Of a stretch of 36,320 bases of DNA, positions 16,582-21,763 are shown piece by piece. The notes under the pieces are model-generated. The model had not been told where the DNA came from. It saw only the letters and a list, made by a program, of their open reading frames with translations, and searched no databases. The stretch covers positions 1 through 36,320 of IMG/VR virus record IMGVR_UViG_3300044960_000922; one strand, given 5' to 3'. The translations under genes and the position numbers were made by a program. Source of the stretch: a virus. How positions within the stretch are numbered: position 1 is the first letter of the stretch; each line of letters starts with the position of its first letter.

Positions 16582-17487
16582 TTACGCCAGCCACGGCGAG
16601 ACGATGACCTCGACCGCCTTGTAGTTGGGGTTGCTCTCGCCGTTATTGATGGTCTGCGCCTCGATGAGCGTGAGCGCCGCGGCGCGTAAGGTCGGCGGCA
16701 CCAGCAAGTGCGTGGGCTTGACCCCCATCGGGCGGCCGCCGTCGGCGGCAATGCCCATCATCGCGGCCATGGCGGCGTTGAAGTTGGCGGCATCGAGCGT
16801 GGCCTTGGACTTGTAGGCCAGCTGCCAGAAGCCGAAGCCCGCATTGCAGCGGTAGCGGATGCCGTAGCGGTATTCATCGCGCATGAAGACGCTCTCATCC
16901 TGCGCCTGCGTCATCGAGATGAGCTCCGGCGCGGTGCGCTCCTGGAAGATCAAGGGCTTCAAGGCGCGCGAGCAGTCGAGCAGATACCAGGCCGGCTCGG
17001 TGCCCGCTTGCAGGTTGGAGACCGTCGTTGCCGTGCCGGTGCCGTCCACGTTGGGATAGACCGGATGGTCGGTGTCGAAGAAGTTCTGCCCGTCGTAGCA
17101 GAGCGTCGATTCACCGGCGGCAAGCAGCGAAAAGACCAGCTCATCCGGATGCGCAGCAGCGGCGCGGCCCATCTCGGCAAAGAGCGGCGTATAGACGCCG
17201 ACGTTGTCATCCTCGATGTCGGTGCGCTTGACGGCCACCGTGCTCTCATAGAGCTTGTTGGTGACCTGGTAGGCTTGCGCGGCCATATCCTTGGCCACGC
17301 GGTCGCCGACCCATTCGCGCAGCTTGGGGAACTGGTTCAACCAGCCGTAGGTGTTGCTGGTGTGGCTCGACGGCACCTTGGTGGCGACGTTCTGCCAGTC
17401 GGTCGGGGTCGAGGTGAGCGCATCCTGGAAGGCTTTCGAAAAGCCGGTGCGCAGGCTGGTCAGTAATGCGGGGGTGATGATGGCCAT
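16582..17487 (-). CDS. T: Major head subunit T
   Basis: 301 residues of the Mu gpT family: MAIITPALLTSLRTGFSKAF, TDWQNVATKVPSSHTSNTYGW, FPKLREWVGDR, FDTDHPVYPN, and the C-terminal GVKPTHLLVPPTLRAAALTL ahead of NPNYKAVEVIVSPWL. It forms the capsid lattice. AAGGAG precedes the ATG by 9 nt. It sits directly after the protease/scaffold and one small gene, as in Mu. Confidence 0.96.
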   Translation of the reverse strand: MAIITPALLTSLRTGFSKAFQDALTSTPTDWQNVATKVPSSHTSNTYGWLNQFPKLREWVGDRVAKDMAAQAYQVTNKLYESTVAVKRTDIEDDNVGVYTPLFAEMGRAAAAHPDELVFSLLAAGESTLCYDGQNFFDTDHPVYPNVDGTGTATTVSNLQAGTEPAWYLLDCSRALKPLIFQERTAPELISMTQAQDESVFMRDEYRYGIRYRCNAGFGFWQLAYKSKATLDAANFNAAMAAMMGIAADGGRPMGVKPTHLLVPPTLRAAALTLIEAQTINNGESNPNYKAVEVIVSPWLA

Positions 17488-17493
17488 CTTGAA

Positions 17494-17739
17494 TTACTCC
17501 TTGTCTTGGGTGGTTTCGTGAACGATGCAGCCGTGGCCGGAGATGCGCACCTGGTATTTGCGCGCGGCCACATGCCCGATCTCTTCGAGCACGGAGAGGG
17601 CGAACTCGGCGTCGGCGCCAAACTCGCGCACGAGCTCGATCCGGTTCACCCAGCCGTCGCCGCGACCGCTCGCGCAGTCCTGGCGGCGCACCTCGTAGAG
17701 ACGCGCGAGGATCCTGGCGCGCAGCTCAGCCGGCGTCAC
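17494..17739 (-). CDS. Small protein between protease and head gene (Mu gp33 position)
   Basis: 81 residues from GTG 17739, with AAGGA ahead of it and a 14-nt overlap with the protease gene. The sequence reads as a small winged-helix-like domain: PAELRARILARLYEVRRQDC, VNRIELVREFGADAEFALSVL and a short beta strand ending in GHGCIVHET. No family was recognised. By position it corresponds to Mu gp33. Confidence 0.7.
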   Translation of the reverse strand: MTPAELRARILARLYEVRRQDCASGRGDGWVNRIELVREFGADAEFALSVLEEIGHVAARKYQVRISGHGCIVHETTQDKE

Positions 17740-18199
17740 GGCAAAGTTCCTTCTTGTGCGCGGCGAAGTCCGCTTCGCTGATGCCCAGCAGCTGGCAGGC
17801 GATGCGGTCTTCTTCTGTGAGCGTGTCCGCATTCGAGGCGACACTGTGCGCGGCAGTCTGCGTGCCGGCAGACACCACCACGGGAGCGGCGGCGACGAAA
17901 GCGGCGAAGCCTTCCGGGTCGCGCTTCGCGTAGTCGAGCGCCCACTCCTTCATTGCGGGCGCGAGCTTGCCAGCGCTCATGGCGGCGGTGACGGCGGCCT
18001 CGGCCTTTTCGGCGGCGATCTCGGCTTGCAGCGCGGCGAGCTGGTCGGCCACGGCCTTGTGCTGGCTCATCGGCACCCACTGGGTGGGGTCAGGCGCGCG
18101 GGTGGCGGCTTCCTTGAGACGTGCAGCGTGCGCGGCCAGCGTGGCCACATCGGCCTCGCCTTGCACGCCCAGCGCCTCGGCGATCGGGGTCAAGTCCAT
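17726..18199 (-). CDS. Z: Scaffold Z, nested in-frame product of the protease gene
   Basis: An internal in-frame ATG at 18199 (MDLTPIAEALGVQG) is preceded by AAAGGAG with 8 nt spacing, a far better ribosome-binding site than that of the full-length gene. It would give a 157-residue protein identical to the scaffold half of I. Mu makes its scaffold Z in the same way from within I, so the sequence supports the same arrangement here. Confidence 0.82.
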   Translation of the reverse strand: MDLTPIAEALGVQGEADVATLAAHAARLKEAATRAPDPTQWVPMSQHKAVADQLAALQAEIAAEKAEAAVTAAMSAGKLAPAMKEWALDYAKRDPEGFAAFVAAAPVVVSAGTQTAAHSVASNADTLTEEDRIACQLLGISEADFAAHKKELCRDAG

Positions 18200-18727
18200 A
18201 TCGGCATCTCCTTTCGTGTGAGCGACGGGGGTCAGAAAAAGATTCGGGTAGTGGGTAAGCCCTGCGCCTTCGAGCGAGAGCACCCGGCCCTGCTTGTCGT
18301 GGCGGAACACGGGCGACAGGTAGCGGTATTCGCGATTGACGATCAGGTCGGCGGCGCGCGGCGTCCACTCGACGCGTCCCCACAGCGCGCCATCGCGCGC
18401 CTGAAGCTCCTTGATCCAGCCGGCCACCGGCACCGGGCCGGATTTCTCCTCGGCATCCAGCGTCTGGTGGTCGTAGTCCACCGGCAGATCGACGGCGGCC
18501 TGTGCGAATGCGGCGAGCACTGCGTCGATGTCCAGCCGGTACGGCCCGCGCCCATCCCGCCCGGAAAAATCCCCCGCCGGAATGAGTTCGACCCATTCCG
18601 GCGGGGACAAGGCCGCCTCATGGGCGGCATGAGGAGGGAGGTGCAAGGAAACGACGTGGGCCGCGCGCTGGCCGGGATCGGCAGCGGCGGCATGGGCGGC
18701 AACTGGGAGCGAATGACGGCGTGTCAT
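17726..18727 (-). CDS. I (Mu gp32-like): Head maturation protease I
   Basis: 333 residues. The N-terminal protease part contains VELIPAGDFSGRDGRGPYRL, LPVDYDHQTLDAEE, VEWTPRAADLIVNREYRYLS and VFRHDKQGRV, the Mu I-protein pattern. The C-terminal part is the scaffold (Ala/Glu-rich helix AALQAEIAAEKAEAAVTAAM). The protease is expected to trim scaffold and head protein. Its ATG at 18727 has no Shine-Dalgarno but lies 6 bp after a -10-like GATCAT in a predicted late promoter, so it may be leaderless. Confidence 0.93.
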   Translation of the reverse strand: MTRRHSLPVAAHAAAADPGQRAAHVVSLHLPPHAAHEAALSPPEWVELIPAGDFSGRDGRGPYRLDIDAVLAAFAQAAVDLPVDYDHQTLDAEEKSGPVPVAGWIKELQARDGALWGRVEWTPRAADLIVNREYRYLSPVFRHDKQGRVLSLEGAGLTHYPNLFLTPVAHTKGDADMDLTPIAEALGVQGEADVATLAAHAARLKEAATRAPDPTQWVPMSQHKAVADQLAALQAEIAAEKAEAAVTAAMSAGKLAPAMKEWALDYAKRDPEGFAAFVAAAPVVVSAGTQTAAHSVASNADTLTEEDRIACQLLGISEADFAAHKKELCRDAG

Positions 18728-18733
18728 GCCGCC

Positions 18734-18776
18734 ATGATCGGGGCAATGGCGGCCTGACTTAACTAACTGGAGTTAT
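18734..18776 (-). promoter_or_regulatory. Predicted Mor/C-type late promoter of the head operon
   Basis: The minus strand has ATAACTCCAGTTAGTTA (18776-18760), 20 bp of spacer, GATCAT (18739-18734), then GGCGGC and the protease ATG. It is the same layout as at 7463 and 30746. It separates gpG from the I-Z-T operon, the place of Mu promoter PI. Confidence 0.78.
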
Positions 18777-19048
18777 CGAATGAGGGGGTGCCGGGGTAGC
18801 GGCGGATGGGTTTCGCGCGAACCGAAAAATCGCCGGTCGCGGGTCGGCTTCATTATCCCCTTGTTATCGGGGAGATAATACCCCGCCCAATCGATTTTTT
18901 CGGTCTGGGTGGTATATGGGTAGCCACCCGCCAAAAAAATCGCTCTACGGGCCTAAAAATGGCCTTGCTGAGCGTTTCCGCATAACGGCGCGGGTTGGCG
19001 GGCGATTCCGGCGCGGCGGGCGGGGTTTTTATCCCCGCCGCCGACACG
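18777..19048. other. Hairpin-rich intergenic region between gpG and the protease promoter
   Basis: No convincing gene. The stretch holds nested inverted repeats: an outer CCGAAAAATCG (18822-18832) with CGATTTTTTCGG (18892-18903), and an inner ATTATC...GATAAT pair (18852-18879) that also contains CCC/GGGG. It also holds GGGTGG/CCACCC (near 18905-18930) and a GC-rich hairpin GGCGGGG/CCCCGCC (about 19014-19040) just after the gpG stop. Likely it ends or pauses upstream transcription before the head promoter. No run of U follows the hairpins on the minus strand, so a classical terminator is not shown. Confidence 0.55.
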
Positions 19049-19531
19049 TCATCCGTCCGCCAGATGGGCGCGGATGGCCTCCAGGATCAGCGAGCGGGCG
19101 GCGGCGTCGATCTCGCCCGATTCGCTCACCGGGAAGTAGCGCCGCGCCGGGATGTCGCCCCAGGGGATTTTGGCGCCGCGCCGGGTCTGGCCGAAGGCGC
19201 CCTTCTTCGCCCCGAATTGCAGCACGGCGGACTGCACGGCGCTCGCGCCGATGAGCACCTGGTCGCTGCTCGCCTCGTGGTATAAGCGGCTATTGACGAA
19301 GTCGCCGTGGTTGATGAGCGGGCGCGCGCCACGCTTACGCGCCAGCGTCACTGGACTGTTGGGGGCAAAGGGATTGCCCGTCCAGTCGCGCCCGGAGAAG
19401 ATGTGTTCGCGGGTCTTTTCGATGAGCGCCTGGCCGATGAAGTCCATCGCCGGCTGCATGTGGCTCACCCGCGCTTGCAGGCGTGCGAGCGCCGCGCGCA
19501 CTTCACGGTCGTCGATTTCGATCTTGATCAT
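19049..19531 (-). CDS. G: Virion morphogenesis protein G (Mu gpG-like)
   Basis: 160 residues: MIKIEIDDREVRAALARLQA, MDFIGQALIEKTREHIFSGRDWTGNPFAP, then INHGDFVNSRLYHEASSDQVLIG and WGDIPARRYFPVSE, the typical gpG pattern. In Mu, gpG is a tail-completion/head-joining protein encoded next to F. Here the antirepressor module and two secreted-protein genes separate G from F. The ATG at 19531 overlaps the nuclease stop as ATGA. Confidence 0.9.
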   Translation of the reverse strand: MIKIEIDDREVRAALARLQARVSHMQPAMDFIGQALIEKTREHIFSGRDWTGNPFAPNSPVTLARKRGARPLINHGDFVNSRLYHEASSDQVLIGASAVQSAVLQFGAKKGAFGQTRRGAKIPWGDIPARRYFPVSESGEIDAAARSLILEAIRAHLADG

Positions 19532-20178
19532 TTGCACAAGGACTCACAAGGCGCGCCGTCGCCGTTGCGGTCAAGACTCCTTAGCCCGCATACCGTCAGA
19601 AAAAACTTCGCCTCCTCGCACGACACCATCTGCGAGCAGGTGCGCTTCGAGCCGCAAGTGAATAACCCGCCTTGATGTGTGACGTGCGCGCCGCCATTTC
19701 CCCCAGCCGAGCGTCTCCACTCTTCCGGCTTGACCGGATGGGCGTCTGCCCACAAGCCGATACGGCGTGATCGCGCCTTGTCTTGCGCCTCGAAATAGGC
19801 CGGATCGGTGGCGTAGCGCTCATACACCCACGCCATGCCGGACTCGACCATCGCAAGATTCACGTCCTTTCCGGACGCGATCACAGTCCCCACGGTGCGC
19901 CCGTAGCGGTCGATGTCGCGCTGGATGATGGTCACCTCTTTCCCGAACACCATGCCGGATAGCGCCTGTTTTGCGCGCTCGCCGAATGGCTGCGCCTTCT
20001 CTGGGGCATCGATCTGCGCGAGCCTCACCTTGACCTGGCGCTTTTCACGTGTCAGACAGGTGAGCGTGTCGCCATCGGTCACACCGACAACCCGGCACTC
20101 GAACGAAGACTGCGCCACAGCCTGCGCCACCGGCGCAAGCACGACAAAGACGGCGGCAACGATGGCTGCGGCGCGCAT
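19528..20178 (-). CDS. Secreted SNase-type nuclease with Excalibur domain
   Basis: 216 residues. The first 22 are a signal peptide ending AQAVAQS. A staphylococcal-nuclease-like domain follows: CRVVGVTDGDTLTCL, VKVRLAQIDAPE and ERAKQALSGMVFGKEV, then DRYGRTVG and MVESGMAWVYERYA. The C-terminal Cys-rich part includes FTCGSKRTCSQM and the Excalibur-type DRNGDGAPCESLC, a likely Ca-binding loop. It should act in the periplasm or outside. It lies in the late cluster but has no virion role in Mu or P2, so it looks like cargo. An effect on incoming foreign DNA or host DNA uptake is possible but unproven. Confidence 0.88.
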   Translation of the reverse strand: MRAAAIVAAVFVVLAPVAQAVAQSSFECRVVGVTDGDTLTCLTREKRQVKVRLAQIDAPEKAQPFGERAKQALSGMVFGKEVTIIQRDIDRYGRTVGTVIASGKDVNLAMVESGMAWVYERYATDPAYFEAQDKARSRRIGLWADAHPVKPEEWRRSAGGNGGAHVTHQGGLFTCGSKRTCSQMVSCEEAKFFLTVCGLRSLDRNGDGAPCESLCK

Positions 20179-20181
20179 AGC

Positions 20182-20427
20182 TTATTTCCTGTCCTTCTCC
20201 TTCGGAGCCTTGCCCCTCACACCCTTCTTCCCGCTTCCGCCAGAGGGGTCGCCGTAGCCGCCGCAAATCTTCTTGGAGCGGCTAATCGAGCCGTCATTGC
20301 AGACAAACTTCCCGTTCTCGCAGTGCGATATGCCGCCCTTGCTGCCTGAGCAGGGCGTATTACCCGCCATGACCGCAGGCGAAGCCAGAACACCAATCGT
20401 TGCTGCCAAAAGAACAACGCTCCTCAT
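20182..20427 (-). CDS. Small secreted Cys-rich protein
   Basis: 81 residues from ATG 20427, with AGGAGG 6 nt upstream. A signal peptide ([21 protein letters not shown]) is followed by a short Cys-rich domain ([29 protein letters not shown]) and a Gly/Lys-rich basic tail. Similar short proteins occur near SNase genes in mobile elements, but no function is known to me. It precedes the nuclease by 3 nt and is surely co-expressed with it. Confidence 0.82.
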   Translation of the reverse strand: MRSVVLLAATIGVLASPAVMAGNTPCSGSKGGISHCENGKFVCNDGSISRSKKICGGYGDPSGGSGKKGVRGKAPKEKDRK

Positions 20428-20442
20428 TTTTTCTCCTCCTGG

Positions 20443-20470
20443 TTGTGATTGAAAAGCCATATGCTACACT
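20443..20470 (+). promoter_or_regulatory. Promoter of the C4-like RNA / antirepressor module
   Basis: TTGTGA (20443-20448), 16 bp, TACACT (20465-20470) with TG one base before the -10, an extended -10 arrangement. Start is expected near 20477, right where the structured RNA begins. It faces away from the secreted-protein gene on the minus strand. Confidence 0.65.
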
Positions 20471-20476
20471 AACACC

Positions 20477-20568
20477 GTCCGCGATGGCCGTCGCGGATCG
20501 GGATTGGCGTCCCGAATACGAAGGCGGACGTGAAGCCGCCGATCGCAAAGCGAGGAGCGGCTTTTTTT
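20477..20568 (+). ncRNA. C4-type antisense RNA
   Basis: About 92 nt with three compact hairpins: TCCGCGA/TCGCGGA (20478-20497), CGGGA/TCCCG with loop TTGGCG (20499-20514), and a two-tier terminator stem. Two stretches, TTGGCGT (20504-20510) and ACGAAGGC (20518-20525), are perfect complements, in the right order, of ACGCCAA (20646-20652) and GCCTTCGT (20632-20639) in the leader downstream. This is the arrangement of the P1/P7 c4 antisense RNA, which controls icd and ant from the same transcript. The match to the C4 family is by layout and complementarity; no covariance search was done. Confidence 0.75.
20533..20568 (+). terminator. Rho-independent terminator at end of C4-like RNA
   Basis: AAGCCGC (20533-20539) pairs with GCGGCTT (20557-20563). 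Inside, TCGC-AAA-GCGA forms a second stem. Seven T residues follow (20562-20568). It should end a small RNA while allowing some read-through into the leader and antirepressor. Confidence 0.8.
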
Positions 20569-20569
20569 C

Positions 20570-20917
20570 ATGTCCGCGCATGGTGTTTGCCCTATGGGCG
20601 GCCCGTGCGGGGAGCCGCAAGGCTCGCCGGTGCCTTCGTTCCGGTACGCCAACCCGTACGGTGCCCGCCCGCCCTGTTGGCGTGGGGCGGCGGGTAGTCA
20701 TAACCTGCAACGAAGGAGCAAATCATGCATACACTCACCACCGCCGAGTTCCTCGGCACCCCTGTGTCCATCCTCGACCATGCCGGACGGCGCTGGCTCA
20801 CCGCCCGCGACGTGGGGCGCTGCCTGGGCTACGAAGACCCGTCGCGCAAGGTCATCCACCTCTACCAGCGGCACGCCGACGAGTTCGGGCCGGACGACAC
20901 AGGTGTGCTCAATTTGA
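20570..20917 (+). CDS. Icd-like leader ORF upstream of and overlapping the antirepressor
   Basis: 115 codons in a frame different from the antirepressor. The first ~45 residues (MSAHGVCPMGGPCGEPQGSP, then SFRYANPYGARPPCWRGA) resemble short Icd/Ash-like peptides encoded ahead of antirepressors in P1/P4-type immunity regions. The rest, beyond 20725, overlaps ant and is low-complexity Ser/Pro/Arg. AGGAG lies inside the terminator stem about 13 nt before the ATG. In P1, icd and ant are translationally linked and c4 RNA acts on the icd start. Treat as a possible coding leader. Confidence 0.4.
   Translation: MSAHGVCPMGGPCGEPQGSPVPSFRYANPYGARPPCWRGAAGSHNLQRRSKSCIHSPPPSSSAPLCPSSTMPDGAGSPPATWGAAWATKTRRARSSTSTSGTPTSSGRTTQVCSI
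20633..20716 (+). promoter_or_regulatory. Leader RNA hairpin that can hide the antirepressor ribosome-binding site
   Basis: CCTTCGTT (20633-20640) is the exact complement of AACGAAGG (20709-20716), which contains the antirepressor Shine-Dalgarno AAGGAG start. ACGCCAAC (20646-20653) is the complement of GTTGGCGT further in. The two 8-bp helices nest, making a long hairpin. The C4-like RNA carries copies of the 3' arm sequences, so it would compete for the 5' arm. Confidence 0.65.
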
Positions 20918-21420
20918 GCACACCCGGCGGCACGCAAAACACCCGCATTTTCTCCCACACCGGCTGCATCCTGCTCGCCATGTTCGCCAACACGGCGCGG
21001 GCCAAGGACTTTCGCGCCTGGGCGAAGCGCGTGCTGGCCGGGGACAGCCTGCCCGCGCCCGCCGAGGCGGTGAATGCCTGGGGGCGGCGGGTCAAGGTCA
21101 ACCGCACCATCGAGCGGCAGGCGATGGAGCTCTACGTGGCCGGGCTGGAAACCGGCAGCATCGCCCGGCACCTGGGCATCAGCAAGTCGGCGGTGAAGAA
21201 GATGCTCTCGGGGCAGTACCGCTTCTCTCCCGCCTCGGGGCCGGATGAGACCACGCCCGCGCTGATCGCGGCGGTGGCTGCCGAGCGGGCGCGGCGGGAG
21301 CAAGACCGCATCGTCGATGAATACGTGGCCAGCGCCGTGAACCAGCGCTTGCAGCAGGCGCTCGAATCGGTGGGGCGGCAGATGCTGGCCGCGCTGCAAA
21401 GCGTGACGGTGGAGGGCTGA
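20725..21420 (+). CDS. Phage antirepressor (Bro-N type) with C-terminal HTH
   Basis: 231 residues. A Bro-N domain spans about 8-105 (ILDHAGRRWLTARDVGRCLG, SRKVIHLYQRHADEF, RIFSHTGCILLAMFA, KDFRAWAKRVLAG). A helix-turn-helix follows at about 132-165 (ERQAMELYVAGLETGSIARH, LGISKSAVKKML), then a charged coiled coil. AAGGAG precedes the ATG by about 8 nt. Such proteins relieve repression of prophages or satellite elements. It reads against the late operon, between F and G, with its own promoter. It looks like an acquired immunity/anti-immunity cassette. Confidence 0.87.
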   Translation: MHTLTTAEFLGTPVSILDHAGRRWLTARDVGRCLGYEDPSRKVIHLYQRHADEFGPDDTGVLNLSTPGGTQNTRIFSHTGCILLAMFANTARAKDFRAWAKRVLAGDSLPAPAEAVNAWGRRVKVNRTIERQAMELYVAGLETGSIARHLGISKSAVKKMLSGQYRFSPASGPDETTPALIAAVAAERARREQDRIVDEYVASAVNQRLQQALESVGRQMLAALQSVTVEG

Positions 21421-21423
21421 GCC

Positions 21424-21630
21424 ATGAGCGGCTACATCATCACGGAGGATGCCGAAGCCGCCCTGTGGCGGGCGGACCTCGCCTTGCAGGCCATGAGTCA
21501 TGCCTTTTCCGCCGCCGACGGCGCGGCCTGCGAAATCCCCGGCGATCAGCTCGCCGCGCTGCTGGAGCTGGTTCGCGAGCAGGTGGCCGAGGCGCGGGCC
21601 TGCGCGCGGTTTGATGCGCGGGCGGGGTAG
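21424..21630 (+). CDS. Small protein co-encoded with the antirepressor
   Basis: 68 residues, acidic and helical (SGYIITEDAEAALWRADLAL, then DQLAALLELVREQVAEA). GGAGG lies 8-9 nt before the ATG, and the gene starts 3 nt after the antirepressor stop, so the two form one operon. No family was recognised. Confidence 0.75.
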   Translation: MSGYIITEDAEAALWRADLALQAMSHAFSAADGAACEIPGDQLAALLELVREQVAEARACARFDARAG

Positions 21631-21763
21631 GCTATACTGGTAGTGCGCAGTTCGCATCGTAGGGTCGTGCTCATAACACGAATCGTCAGGGACGTTGCCG
21701 CGGGGGAGCTGCATCTTTCCGATTCGTCGCGTCCATCGAGGCGCCGTCTCATACACGGAACGG
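21611..21763 (+). promoter_or_regulatory. Promoter-like element and possible short RNA after the antirepressor operon
   Basis: TTGATG (21611-21616), 16 bp and TATACT (21633-21638) form a fair sigma-70 promoter within the end of the small gene. The next ~125 bp contain no gene and hold a TCGTG/CACGA hairpin (loop CTCATAA, around 21665-21685), running up to the gpF stop on the other strand. A transcript from here would be antisense to the 3' end of gpF. Weak evidence. Confidence 0.35.

Noticed and set aside
18853-19047. 64-codon minus-strand ORF in the hairpin-rich gap
   Set aside because: No ribosome-binding site, low-complexity N-terminus, and it spans the inverted repeats.
20478-20568. CRISPR or tRNA-like interpretation of the repeated hairpins
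   Set aside because: There are no direct repeats with spacers and no cloverleaf. The terminator and leader complementarity fit a C4-type antisense RNA.
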